This document shows, piece after piece, positions 54,640 to 63,202 of a DNA stretch of 64,000 bases. How positions within the stretch are numbered: position 1 is the first letter of the stretch; each line of letters begins with the position of its first letter. Both the position numbers and the translations under genes were made by a program. The stretch is from Armatimonadota bacterium (GTDB lineage Bacteria > Armatimonadota > Fimbriimonadia > Fimbriimonadales > Fimbriimonadaceae): positions 1-64,000 of the forward strand of contig JACRPN010000006.1 of NCBI GenBank assembly GCA_016223145.1. Reading direction: 5' to 3'. The notes beneath the pieces were generated by a model. That model saw only the letters and a list, made by a program, of their open reading frames with translations. It searched no databases and was not told the DNA's origin.

Positions 54640-54711
54640 AGCCGACGACCGGATTCGAACCGGTGACCTGCTGTTTACGAAACAGCTGCTCTACCACTGA
54701 GCTACGTCGGC
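54640..54711 (-). tRNA. tRNA-Thr (anticodon CGT)
   Basis: Cloverleaf on the minus strand: acceptor GCCGACG/CGTCGGC, D-stem GCTC/GAGC, anticodon stem GCTGT/ACAGC around TTCGTAA, T-stem CCGGT/CCGGT-complement pairing around TTCGAAT, discriminator T, no CCA. Anticodon CGT. Confidence 0.94.
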
Positions 54712-54951
54712 TTTTTCTGGCCTAAACATATACGATGCGGATGACCCTCTTAAGTCTGCACCCCTGAGTTCACGTCCCGAGAAACCGCCATATTCATTTT
54801 GGCAGCTCTCAGGGACTTGCATAGGCCGCGGCGCCACTGAATCGATTGCCTGTGCGCCGGATGTCGCGGCACGGCAGGTAGCTCGATTCACAAGCTCGCA
54901 AATGGTACCCCAGAGCCATCTTCGGTTCAAGACCATGCTGGCGGCCGGAAC

Positions 54952-56967
54952 TTGAAAAGTAGTATCCTTGCGTATACCTATCAGGTTCTTATGGGCGAGA
55001 GAGCTTTCCGCGTTGGGTGGCTGGGGCTGGCCGCGTCAATACTATCTTCCTTGGCGAGCGCGCAGGCGGCAAAGACGATGCCTGCCGTTCAGTTGGCCAC
55101 GCCACCAACCATCGACGGAACGCTGAGTTCAGGGGAGTGGTCAAAGGCAGCCAGAGGAGATGGCTTCTGGGACCCCTTCAGCGGCAAACCCGCCGAAGAC
55201 GCGACCGAGGTGTATGTCGGCTACGACAAGTCCGCGCTCTACATCGCGTTCTATTGTCACGATCGAAACCCAGAGCAGATCATCGCGCGCGAGATCAGGC
55301 CTGGCGCGAGCCTCGACGGCGAGGACTCGGTGGTGGTACGCATCGACCCGTTCTTCACTCGCCAGAGCGAGAGCGTCGACCGCTTCCTGGTGAATGCCAT
55401 TGGGACTCGCTCGGAGGACATCTCGTCAGGGAGAGCCGCAAAGCGAGAATGGAGAGGGGAGTGGGATGCAAAAGTCGGCCGCGTAGCCGATGGCTGGACG
55501 GCCGAAATCAGAATCCCCTGGACCGTCCTAACGTATCCCTCCGACGCCTCGAAGATGTCGATCAACTTCGTTCGGTTCTATGGCAGGGGCCGCAACCGGG
55601 AAATCTGGAGCAACATGGGCCCCAACTTCCGGGGCGAGTATGAGGGCATTTGGGAAGGAGTTCAACCTCCTAAGCCTCCGGCACCGAAGCCGCTGTTTTT
55701 GGGCTACGCGCTCGGCCAGGCAGACAAGGATTCCAAGACCGTCAAGGGCGACATCGGCCTCGACATCAAGTATCAGCCGAGCCCGCAGATGACGATCATC
55801 GGGACCCTCAATCCGGATTTCAAAAACGTCGAACAGCAGGTCGAGCGCGCGCAGTTCACGCGATCCGAGCGGTATCTCGAAGACTCCAGACCGTTCTTCG
55901 CGGAGGGGTCCGGGCAATTCTATTTGTCCGAGCAGTATGGCGTCGGGCGGCTTTTCTATAGTCGGCGCATCCGCGACTTCGACGCCGGCGCCAAAGTCTA
56001 CGGGAGGCTAAACCCCAAGATCAGCCTTTCCGCTCTGGCCACGACGGGAGTTGGCGGGGAGCAGAACGCCGTCTTCAACCTTAGGCACGTTCTGCCGAAC
56101 GGTGGTGACGCCGGCATCTTTGGAACCGTCCACAAAGGCGGTGGCAGGGATGATACGGTGCTTGGAGGAAGCTTCAATCGGAGATTCGGCAACTACGAGT
56201 TGAACTTCGAATCGATGCGCGAGACCGATACTGAAGCGGGCGGTTCGGCGGGGTCCTATGGCATTGGCTACACGGTCCCGAAGTTCTTTCTCGGCTTGCG
56301 CAGGGTGACGATCACCGAGAACTTCGATCCAGCGCTAAGCTACATCCAGTTTGGCGACAAGAAAGGCAACTGGCTCTATACCGAGTACCGCTACTCGTGG
56401 AACGGCCAATGGCTGAAGGAAGTCGAGGTTTCCTTCTTCGCAGATGACTTCGACCGGTATTCAACCGGGAAGTCACTGATGAAAGGCTATGACTTCTTCG
56501 GCACGTTGACCACGAGGGATAAGAACCAGCTCGAGTTCTCCGTTGAGAACCGGTCCTATGAAGGAATCTCGGACAAAGTCAGCGGCCTCTACTTTGCGTT
56601 TGACCCCGAGAACCGGTTTCGCAATGCTTCGATAGGCCAAACCTGGGGCACACGTGGAGGCAAGGCCTATCGTTACTATTCGCTTGATGTCACGAGGCGC
56701 CTGGTCGGCAAACTTGACGCGGGTCTCTCGGTGGGCATCGAGGACTTTACGGAAGGGAGCCGGCAGTATATCGGGACAATCGGTTGGGAGTTCGATGCCA
56801 AGCGCGCGATCACTGGCCGTTGGGTCCAAACGGATGGAAAGTCGAACGGCTATGTCGCCTATCGAAGCAGCGGATTTGCAGGCAACGAGTGGTTCGTGAT
56901 ACTCGGCGACCCGAATGCTGCGAAATTCAAGCCTACGCTCACTCTGAAGTTTGTTTGGCCGTTCTAG
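54952..56967 (+). CDS. DUF5916-type outer-membrane protein with CBM9-like domain
   Basis: 671 residues from TTG 54952; ATG 54991 is a good alternative and keeps the signal peptide (GLAASILSSLASAQA). Residues about 40-230 form a carbohydrate-binding family 9-like sandwich (PPTIDGTLSSGEWSKA, VYVGYDKSALYIAFYCHD, GWTAEIRIPW). The DUF5916 portion follows with the hallmark TLNPDFKNVEQQ and ERYLEDSRPFFAEGS. The C-terminal half is beta-rich and ends LTLKFVWPF, fitting an outer-membrane barrel. Family members are often near peptidases or sugar-utilisation genes; function is unproven. It is monocistronic, with a bidirectional terminator after it. Confidence 0.88.
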   Translation: MKSSILAYTYQVLMGERAFRVGWLGLAASILSSLASAQAAKTMPAVQLATPPTIDGTLSSGEWSKAARGDGFWDPFSGKPAEDATEVYVGYDKSALYIAFYCHDRNPEQIIAREIRPGASLDGEDSVVVRIDPFFTRQSESVDRFLVNAIGTRSEDISSGRAAKREWRGEWDAKVGRVADGWTAEIRIPWTVLTYPSDASKMSINFVRFYGRGRNREIWSNMGPNFRGEYEGIWEGVQPPKPPAPKPLFLGYALGQADKDSKTVKGDIGLDIKYQPSPQMTIIGTLNPDFKNVEQQVERAQFTRSERYLEDSRPFFAEGSGQFYLSEQYGVGRLFYSRRIRDFDAGAKVYGRLNPKISLSALATTGVGGEQNAVFNLRHVLPNGGDAGIFGTVHKGGGRDDTVLGGSFNRRFGNYELNFESMRETDTEAGGSAGSYGIGYTVPKFFLGLRRVTITENFDPALSYIQFGDKKGNWLYTEYRYSWNGQWLKEVEVSFFADDFDRYSTGKSLMKGYDFFGTLTTRDKNQLEFSVENRSYEGISDKVSGLYFAFDPENRFRNASIGQTWGTRGGKAYRYYSLDVTRRLVGKLDAGLSVGIEDFTEGSRQYIGTIGWEFDAKRAITGRWVQTDGKSNGYVAYRSSGFAGNEWFVILGDPNAAKFKPTLTLKFVWPF

Positions 56968-56981
56968 CTTCCCAAATGCAA

Positions 56982-57013
56982 GAACTCCCTGCTTCTTGTG
57001 AAGCAGGGAGTTC
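56982..57013. terminator. Bidirectional terminator between convergent genes
   Basis: A perfect 14-bp stem (GAACTCCCTGCTTC with its complement) around TTGT lies between the stops of the DUF5916 gene (56967) and the Spy-like gene (57035). Confidence 0.85.
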
Positions 57014-57034
57014 AGAGAGTCTGTGGAGTTGGAC

Positions 57035-57778
57035 TTAGCGTCCGCCGCCGCCCTGTGGGGGATCGGCCTTGAACTCCTTGCCACCCATTTCCTTCAGCTT
57101 GGCCGCTTGCTCAGGGGTGAGCAGCTTCCCAAACTCGGTGTTTAGGGCTTCATTGTTCTTTTGCATCGCCGCCATCATCTCTTCGCGGCCCAGGCCCTCT
57201 TGCCGAAGCGACATATTCGCCTCGCGCTGCTTTTGCTGCAGGTCGGCGATCTTGGTCTTCTGGGCCTCCGTGACGCCGAGGTCCTTGGCGACGTCCGCGT
57301 GGGTGATCGCGCCGTTCTTGGCGAGCTGGATACGAATCTCCTTGAGGCGCTTCATTTGGTTCGCATCGAGGATCTTGCCGAGCTTGTCAAGGATTTCGGC
57401 GTTGCGTTTGGCCATGGCTTCGCGCATGGCTGCCTGGTCGAAGTTGCCCTGGCCGCCACCGCCGCCAACGCCTCCTCCTCCTCCGCCACCGCCACGGTTA
57501 CCGCCGCCGCCAGCGCCAAATCCGCCTCCGCGCATCTCCTGCTGCAGAGCTGTAATCTTGTCTTTCTGCTCAGCCGTTACTGCGACGTCGCGTTGTACGT
57601 CCGCACGTCCGAGAAGCTGCAATCCCGTCTGATCGTTTCCTCCACCAAAGCCCCTCTGCCCAAAACCGCCCCCGCGGCCTTGGCCGCCTCCGCCCCCGCC
57701 TTGGGCGGCTGCGAACGCCGCGCAGGCCACAACGGCGATTGCCGCAACGAGCTTGGTCGTTACCATGATCCTGTTCAT
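57035..57778 (-). CDS. Gly-rich Spy/LTxxQ-like periplasmic protein
   Basis: 247 residues from ATG 57778, with a GGAGGAG site. Signal peptide TKLVAAIAVVACAAFAAAQ. The mature protein alternates Gly-rich stretches (GGGGGGQGRGGGFGQRGFGG, NRGGGGGGGG) with amphipathic helices carrying LTxxQ-like motifs (VTAEQKDKITALQQEM, VTEAQKTKIADLQQKQ, LTPEQAAKLKEMG), as in Spy/CpxP. Such proteins are periplasmic chaperones or metal-stress sensors. The long Gly tracts are unusual for that family. It is convergent with the DUF5916 gene and probably transcribed alone. Confidence 0.8.
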   Translation of the reverse strand: MNRIMVTTKLVAAIAVVACAAFAAAQGGGGGGQGRGGGFGQRGFGGGNDQTGLQLLGRADVQRDVAVTAEQKDKITALQQEMRGGGFGAGGGGNRGGGGGGGGVGGGGGQGNFDQAAMREAMAKRNAEILDKLGKILDANQMKRLKEIRIQLAKNGAITHADVAKDLGVTEAQKTKIADLQQKQREANMSLRQEGLGREEMMAAMQKNNEALNTEFGKLLTPEQAAKLKEMGGKEFKADPPQGGGGR

Positions 57779-57920
57779 ATGGTGTTTTCTCCTCCGGCCT
57801 CGCCATGCCGCCCGATTCGCCACTTGTGCAAACGCGACAGGCAGTTGCCTAGCAAAAGGACTTGACGAACCGTTCTTGGACCCGTTCAGCAAACTTCAGC
57901 CAATTTCGACAAGTCGGCCG

Positions 57921-57954
57921 AAAAAGAACGGGGCCTTCCGATAGGGAAGACCCC
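57921..57954 (-). terminator. Terminator of the type II secretion operon
   Basis: On the minus strand GGGGTCTTCC pairs with GGAAGGCCCC, with one mismatch, around CTATC, followed by GTTCTTTTTC. It lies 28 bp after the gspD stop. Confidence 0.8.
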
Positions 57955-57981
57955 GCCCCAGCAAGGCTCTGCACCGTGAAA

Positions 57982-60570
57982 CTAGCCTCCGGAGCCGTTT
58001 CCGCCGCCACCGGTCTGCTTGTTTTCGGTGGGTGGGGGCACGTGCTTTTTCACCTGGCCCATCGTAGGCGCAGAAAGCTGCTTTTCATGCTCTTCTCGAA
58101 GCTTGCGGGCCTCGTTCTCGTCTCGCACCACGCGCGGGCTCAGGAAGACCATGAGTTCGGTCTTGGTGTTTTCCTTGCTCGTGCTCTTGAAGAGTTCGCC
58201 AAGGATCGGAATCTGGCCGATCAGCGGGACCCGTTTGACGGTCGACTTGACCGTGTTGCGGATGATTCCGCCGAGGATCACCGTCTCACCATCCTTAACC
58301 GAAACCGTCGTGTCCGCCTCGCGGGTATTGATGATCGGCGCATTGAAGGACGTGAAGCCCTGGAGGTCGTTGGCCGTCTGCGTGATGTCCATCGTTACGT
58401 AGCCATTGCTTGTAATGCGCGGAGTCACCGTCAGTACAATTCCGACGTCTTGGAACGCGTAGGTGAAGGTCAGGTTCCCGTTCTGGTCTTCGCGCGTGCT
58501 GAGGACGTAGGGGACCCGCTGGCTGATGTTGATCGTGGCTTCCGAGTTGTTGCTCGTGAAGATGCGCGGCGTGGACAGCACCTGAAACTTGTCGTCGGTC
58601 TGAATGGCGTTCAGGAAAGCGGTCAGCGCTCCCCCGGAAAGCGTGTAGCGGAATCCCTCGGCGGGCACGGTCTGGTTTTGGAGCGAGAAATTGGTGTTGC
58701 CGTTGCCCTGGGTGCCGGGGGTGCCGAAGGGCCGTGTCTGCGAGTAGCTCCATTCGACGCCAAACTTCTGCGAGGCATCGATGTTGGCCTCGACGATGAT
58801 GGTCTGAATCAAGACCTGTTCCGGGATGCGATCAAGCGAGGCCAGGATTTGCCGGATGAGGTCCATGTTTTCCGGCGAGGCTACGATGATCAGGCTGTTG
58901 GTGTTCTGGTCGGGGATAACGGAGATTTGGCCGGCGAGGTCGCGAGCGTTCACGATCCGGCCCTGGGCATCTCGAATCTGCTGGACGGCGGCCGAACCCT
59001 GCGTGTTGCGGTTTTGCTGTTGTCCACCACCGCCGCCGAAGATCTGGAAGCCGCCCTGAGCGACGTTGATGGCGGTCATCAGCTCGCCGTAGTTGGCTTC
59101 CGAATCTTCAAGCGCGAGGTCCAGCTCGGCGTTGGGGTTCGCCGGGTCATAGGAGGCGGAGGGCTCAGGCTCCCCGCCTCCAAGACCGCCACCAGTACCG
59201 TTGTTACGGTTCTGGTTGTTGCGATTCTGATTGTTCCTGTTCTGCGTGTTGGTGCGGTTCTGGTTGTTCTGGCCCATGCGCTGGCCGTTGACCTGACGCT
59301 GACCGAACGCTTGTCCCATGATCGTCGCGACGTCCTGGGCGCGCGCATTCTCGAGCGAGAACACCTGGACCATCGGCTCAAACTTGACTTCCACGTCGAG
59401 CTGTTTGATGACTTGATCCACCAGCTTGTGGTTTTCTTCGGTGCACGTCACCACGAGGGTGTTCGTGCGGTCGTCGCTGACAACGGAACCGAACGCGGCG
59501 TTCGCGTTGCCACCCATGCGGAAGGCTTGTTGAATGCGCTGCTCGAACGGCACGTTCTGGTTGCCGGCGGAGCCCCGGCCCTTGGGCGCGTTGGAGATCA
59601 GCACGTTCTGGACTGCAGGAAGCACGTCGTCCGCGATGGAGTACTGGAGCTTGTACACCTTGGGAGTCTGCGGCGTGTCGGTCTCCTTGTCGATCTGCTT
59701 AATCAGGCCCTCGACCTGGCTCTGCATGTTGCGCGGGGCGTTGACGATGACGGTGTTGCTATAGTCGTCGGAGGACGCTCGAACTGAAGCGGTGCTGGCC
59801 CTGCCAAAGTTCATGCCGCCAAAGCCTCCGCCTCCGAAGCCTCCACGGCCGCCAAAGCCGCCGGTATTGCCGCCGAATCCGCCTCGGCCCTGGTTGTTGC
59901 CGCCGAAACCTCCGCGTCCGCCGGTGTTGCCGCCAAAACCGCCTGGCTGTCGGCCGCCCATCGTGGGCATCGAGCCCATGTTGATGCCGCCGCCCATTGA
60001 GCCCATGGTCATCATGTTGATCATGTCTTGGATGGGGTCGCCAAACGCGAAGACCTCATTGACGACGCGGGCGATCTGCGAGGCCGCAGCGTACTTGATG
60101 GGATAGACCTTGAGGTCGTTCCTCGAGTTCTCCATCATGTCCTGCATGGCCTTCATTGCGTTCGCGTCAAGTACGCCGCCACCCTGGCCGCGATCGCCGC
60201 GGTTCTGCTTATTGCGGACAACCATCAGATTGCCTTCCTTCCTCAGCTCGAAGTTCCTCAGGCTGAGGGTGGTGTTCAGAATCTGAAAGGCGTCGTCGAG
60301 CGAGATCGGCGAGGCGCTGGTGAGCGTGAAGGCGCCCGTCAAAGCCGGGTCCTTGATGATCGTGATGCCTGAAGCCCGGGTAAACGTTGCCAGCACGGCG
60401 TCCACGCTGGCGTTGCGGAAGTCCAGCTTGATCCGAGTTTTCGGATTCAGCTTGAACTGCTTCCAGGCGGATTCGGACCCGCCTCCCACGTCGTTGCCCC
60501 ACGTGAACTGCGCGCCCGCGATCACGGGGATCAGGGCGATGATGATGAGAATGCCAAGCTTAATTCGCAT
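57982..60570 (-). CDS. gspD: Type II secretion/type IV pilus secretin (GspD/PilQ family)
   Basis: 862 residues from ATG 60570 with AGGAGCC; longer readings overlap the upstream gene. Signal peptide LGILIIIALIPVIAGA. An STN-like N0 domain (IKLDFRNASVDAVLATFTRASGITI) and N1-N3 repeats (NTVIVNAPRNMQSQVEGLIKQID, NTLVVTCTEENHKLVDQVIKQLD, NSLIIVASPENMDLIRQIL) lead to the secretin core (VLIQTIIVEANIDASQKFGVEW, TPRIFTSNNSEATINISQRV, PLIGQIPILGELFKS). It forms the outer-membrane export ring. Two long Gly/Asn-rich inserts (about residues 190-265 and 430-470, such as NRNNQNRNNQNRNN) are unusual. It is last in the gsp operon. Confidence 0.92.
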   Translation of the reverse strand: MRIKLGILIIIALIPVIAGAQFTWGNDVGGGSESAWKQFKLNPKTRIKLDFRNASVDAVLATFTRASGITIIKDPALTGAFTLTSASPISLDDAFQILNTTLSLRNFELRKEGNLMVVRNKQNRGDRGQGGGVLDANAMKAMQDMMENSRNDLKVYPIKYAAASQIARVVNEVFAFGDPIQDMINMMTMGSMGGGINMGSMPTMGGRQPGGFGGNTGGRGGFGGNNQGRGGFGGNTGGFGGRGGFGGGGFGGMNFGRASTASVRASSDDYSNTVIVNAPRNMQSQVEGLIKQIDKETDTPQTPKVYKLQYSIADDVLPAVQNVLISNAPKGRGSAGNQNVPFEQRIQQAFRMGGNANAAFGSVVSDDRTNTLVVTCTEENHKLVDQVIKQLDVEVKFEPMVQVFSLENARAQDVATIMGQAFGQRQVNGQRMGQNNQNRTNTQNRNNQNRNNQNRNNGTGGGLGGGEPEPSASYDPANPNAELDLALEDSEANYGELMTAINVAQGGFQIFGGGGGQQQNRNTQGSAAVQQIRDAQGRIVNARDLAGQISVIPDQNTNSLIIVASPENMDLIRQILASLDRIPEQVLIQTIIVEANIDASQKFGVEWSYSQTRPFGTPGTQGNGNTNFSLQNQTVPAEGFRYTLSGGALTAFLNAIQTDDKFQVLSTPRIFTSNNSEATINISQRVPYVLSTREDQNGNLTFTYAFQDVGIVLTVTPRITSNGYVTMDITQTANDLQGFTSFNAPIINTREADTTVSVKDGETVILGGIIRNTVKSTVKRVPLIGQIPILGELFKSTSKENTKTELMVFLSPRVVRDENEARKLREEHEKQLSAPTMGQVKKHVPPPTENKQTGGGGNGSGG

Positions 60571-61201
60571 TGGTTGGCTCCTGAGTGCTGCGTGATTGCG
60601 CCGAAGCGCCAGTCCCTTCCGGCCGGATGGCGACGCCGCGGCCAATAGGTCCGCTAAGCGCCGGATTCACCGGCTGATTTCCTCCGGCGCCCCCGGCCGA
60701 CGCCATTTGCTGAAATTCGTCGATGAGCCGAAGCTCTACGCGGCGCCCGGTGCGCCCGATGAGGGTGATCTTGCCTTCCTCGATTTGATGAACGGTACAG
60801 TTCTTCCAACGTTGGCCCAAGGGCACGAATTCGCTCTCGAACGAGACTTTGTTCTCAAGGAGCGCGCTGGCGTGGCCATCGATCTCAGAAGTGCCCGTGA
60901 AGACCCAGTTGGGGTCGCCGGCTGCAAAGTCTACGGGAACCACGTCGGGACCCATCAGGTCTTGGCTTCCAGACCGGGCCACGAGCGGAGTGAAGGAGTC
61001 CTTTACGCCCTTGTCCAAGCGCGCAAAGTGCGCGCTGTAGTCTTCTTTGGTGAAGAGCTCCGCTTTCTGCTTCTTGCTCACCCGGTTCAACGGCTTAAGG
61101 TTGGAACCGCTCTTCTTGCCGGGCCCACCCATGGTGGTATAGGCGGACACTCCGGCCGCGAGCACCAACATGTAGAGGACGGGGCGACTGACTTTAGCCA
61201 T
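60560..61201 (-). CDS. GspC/PilP-like inner-membrane-anchored periplasmic protein
   Basis: 213 residues. One N-terminal membrane segment (RPVLYMLVLAAGVSAYTTMG), then a periplasmic region with a compact beta domain around residues 95-165 (PNWVFTGTSEIDGHASALLE, ITLIGRTGRRVELRLID) resembling the HR/PilP fold that contacts the secretin, and a disordered tail. The start codon overlap with gspD (11 bp) and the operon order support a GspC/PilP role: linking the inner-membrane platform to the secretin. Sequence similarity alone would not be decisive. Confidence 0.7.
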   Translation of the reverse strand: MAKVSRPVLYMLVLAAGVSAYTTMGGPGKKSGSNLKPLNRVSKKQKAELFTKEDYSAHFARLDKGVKDSFTPLVARSGSQDLMGPDVVPVDFAAGDPNWVFTGTSEIDGHASALLENKVSFESEFVPLGQRWKNCTVHQIEEGKITLIGRTGRRVELRLIDEFQQMASAGGAGGNQPVNPALSGPIGRGVAIRPEGTGASAQSRSTQEPTNAN

Positions 61202-61289
61202 GGGATTCCTGAAGGGTAGAAACGTGTTCTCTAGTCAATTGTTTACTGTTCTTTAGTTCAGATCAGCGCGAATGGGACCCTTTTCCCGG

Positions 61290-61907
61290 TCATAGGTCCG
61301 TGGGCCGTACGGAAGTCTCCGTTTTTGGCCCGTTCGTCGGCGCTTTCCGGTCGGGAACGGCCGGGTCCTTCTTTGCCGCATTCTTGGTCTCGATCTTCTG
61401 GAAAGCGATTAACCCCAGGCTGGCGGCCACGTGGTTGGTTTTTCCGTCCGATGCCGAGATCTGCACCAGCCTTACGGCCAATCGGTTGGCGGGAGTTTCC
61501 AGGTCCTGCAGGAACTTTGCGACGTCCGTGAACGAGCCTTCGAGGCTGACCGAAAAAGGCAGCCTTCGCAGGCCCGAATCCTCCGTGCTTTTCTGCGGGC
61601 GAAAGGCCCCCAGGCCCACTTCGTGGCTCTTGGCGATCCGCGTCACCATGGCCATCGCCTCGGCCTCCGCCCTCTTAGCGTCCCCCGGCCAGAAGTACTT
61701 TGCCGAGAGCTCCTCATCCTTTACGGCCTGGGCCCTCGCTTTCTTGATGTCGGAACGCGTGTTGGCAAGCTCGATTTTCTTTCGTGTCGAGGTCTTCTTG
61801 GGCCTGGGCGAGGGATAGAACTGGGCAAAGGCCAGCGAGCCGATCATGACGGCAACGGAGGCCCAAAGGACTGCGTTCCAAGTGGAGAGCTGCGAGGGGT
61901 TCTTCAT
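61290..61907 (-). CDS. GspM/PilO-like assembly protein
   Basis: 205 residues with one N-terminal membrane segment (NAVLWASVAVMIGSLAFAQF), a helical coiled region (RKKIELANTRSDIKKARAQA) and a ferredoxin-like beta-alpha domain (LPFSVSLEGSFTDVAKFLQDLETPANRL), the usual PilO/GspM plan. The tail is charged and disordered. It overlaps the upstream gspL/pilMN-like gene by 4 bp. It should sit in the inner membrane with that protein. An 88-bp gap with AT-rich sequence separates it from the next gene. Confidence 0.82.
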   Translation of the reverse strand: MKNPSQLSTWNAVLWASVAVMIGSLAFAQFYPSPRPKKTSTRKKIELANTRSDIKKARAQAVKDEELSAKYFWPGDAKRAEAEAMAMVTRIAKSHEVGLGAFRPQKSTEDSGLRRLPFSVSLEGSFTDVAKFLQDLETPANRLAVRLVQISASDGKTNHVAASLGLIAFQKIETKNAAKKDPAVPDRKAPTNGPKTETSVRPTDL

Positions 61908-63202
61908 TTCTTTGCGGCCTTGCCCTCAACGATCGGCACGTTGCCGACGGGGAAGAGCTGAATGGAGAAGTTCACGATGGCGGCGTTCTCGATCTTGCCG
62001 TTGTTGGCAAAAGCGATCTTGACCTCACGGAAACGCGCCGCGCCGGTCTCCGGATCGCTCAAGGCAGTCAAGGCATCCAGGTATTCGACCACAGCCTCGT
62101 TCCGAACGGCGGACCCCCTGACAAAAGAAAGCTTGCCGCGATCGAAGGAAAAGCCCGTGATCCAAACGTCCTTCGGCACCGAGTTCGCCACGAGCCGAAG
62201 CACTTCGGATGGGTATTGGGCCGGTTCAAACGCCGACTTCAGGACTGCGGCGGTCTGTCCATGCTTGCGGCCCGACGAAATGGCCGCCGACTTTTCCAGG
62301 TTCAGCTTTTTGAGTTGCGTTGCATAAGCCGAGTCTGACTGCTGAACCCTTCGAACCTTGTTCATGCGCCCGGTCACCGCCACCGCGAGGCAAACCACCG
62401 CCGCCACCAGGGCCAGCATCGAAAGCCTGGACTTGCGGGCAGTCTGAGCTTGCGACTTGCGGGCCGCGATTTCGGGAAGCTCAAGGTGTACGCCCACCTT
62501 CGTGGCTCCACCGGCAGCCAGAAACCCGAGAGGGCTCGCGGCCAGAGAGCGGTCCGCGCCCTCAAGCAGAAGCCCATTGCACGCCACAATCGGTCCGCAC
62601 TTGATCCCGGCGACGGTGAAGGTCCGGCAGACTTCGCCCTTGATCTCCTCGGGATCCGAAGTGTCGGGAATGACCCGGGTCGCGCGGAGTTCTCCACCAG
62701 AAACGATGTCGATGGCGATGCCTTCCTGGGTGCGCTCGACAATGGCGCAATCGGAAAGGCCCTCCGAAGCGGCGATCTGTGCCGAACCGAACGCGGTAGG
62801 CACGGCCAAGCTGTGGTGGAGCCCTACGTCGGCAAGCTCGGCGCGCGCCTTCTCCAGGATTTCGGTGGCACATGCGGCGACAATCGCGAGCCGGCCCTCG
62901 GCGGTCACATCCGAGGTCAGTCGAAAGGCAAACGTGAGATTTTTGCCCGCTAGGGGAAAAAGCTGGCCGATCTGGAGCCCGATCGCTCGCTGAACTTCGT
63001 CCGCCGAGGCGTTGGGAACCCTCAGCGGCCGAATGAACGCCGCTCGCCGAGAGAGAGCCAAGACCACCATTCCCGACTGGGGCAAGCCTGCAAGGGCTCC
63101 GACCGACTTCCCAGAGGTTACAGAGGACGCTCCGCCGGCGAAACGGGCGCCGAGTGGAGACCACTCGACGACGGGTTGTTGGAGGTAGGGGTTGCGGCTC
63201 AT
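61904..63202 (-). CDS. GspL-like protein (PilM-like plus PilN-like regions)
   Basis: 432 residues. Residues about 1-250 form an actin-like cytoplasmic domain as in PilM/GspL (VVLALSRRAAFIRPLRVPNA, ADEVQRAIGLQIGQLFPL, CAIVERTQEGIAIDIVSGGELRATRVI). A membrane segment lies at about 262-282 (LSMLALVAAVVCLAVAVTG), then a periplasmic PilN-like ferredoxin domain (LRLVANSVPKDVWITGFSFDRGKLSFVRGSA). This single-chain plan is that of GspL; in type IV pilus systems the two halves are separate. It overlaps gspK by 4 bp (ATGA) at its start and the gspM-like gene at its end. Confidence 0.82.
   Translation of the reverse strand: MSRNPYLQQPVVEWSPLGARFAGGASSVTSGKSVGALAGLPQSGMVVLALSRRAAFIRPLRVPNASADEVQRAIGLQIGQLFPLAGKNLTFAFRLTSDVTAEGRLAIVAACATEILEKARAELADVGLHHSLAVPTAFGSAQIAASEGLSDCAIVERTQEGIAIDIVSGGELRATRVIPDTSDPEEIKGEVCRTFTVAGIKCGPIVACNGLLLEGADRSLAASPLGFLAAGGATKVGVHLELPEIAARKSQAQTARKSRLSMLALVAAVVCLAVAVTGRMNKVRRVQQSDSAYATQLKKLNLEKSAAISSGRKHGQTAAVLKSAFEPAQYPSEVLRLVANSVPKDVWITGFSFDRGKLSFVRGSAVRNEAVVEYLDALTALSDPETGAARFREVKIAFANNGKIENAAIVNFSIQLFPVGNVPIVEGKAAKK

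Noticed and set aside
57862-59787. 641-residue plus-strand open frame
   Set aside because: It is antisense to the gspD secretin, which has full-length family motifs; the long frame results from high GC and third-position bias.
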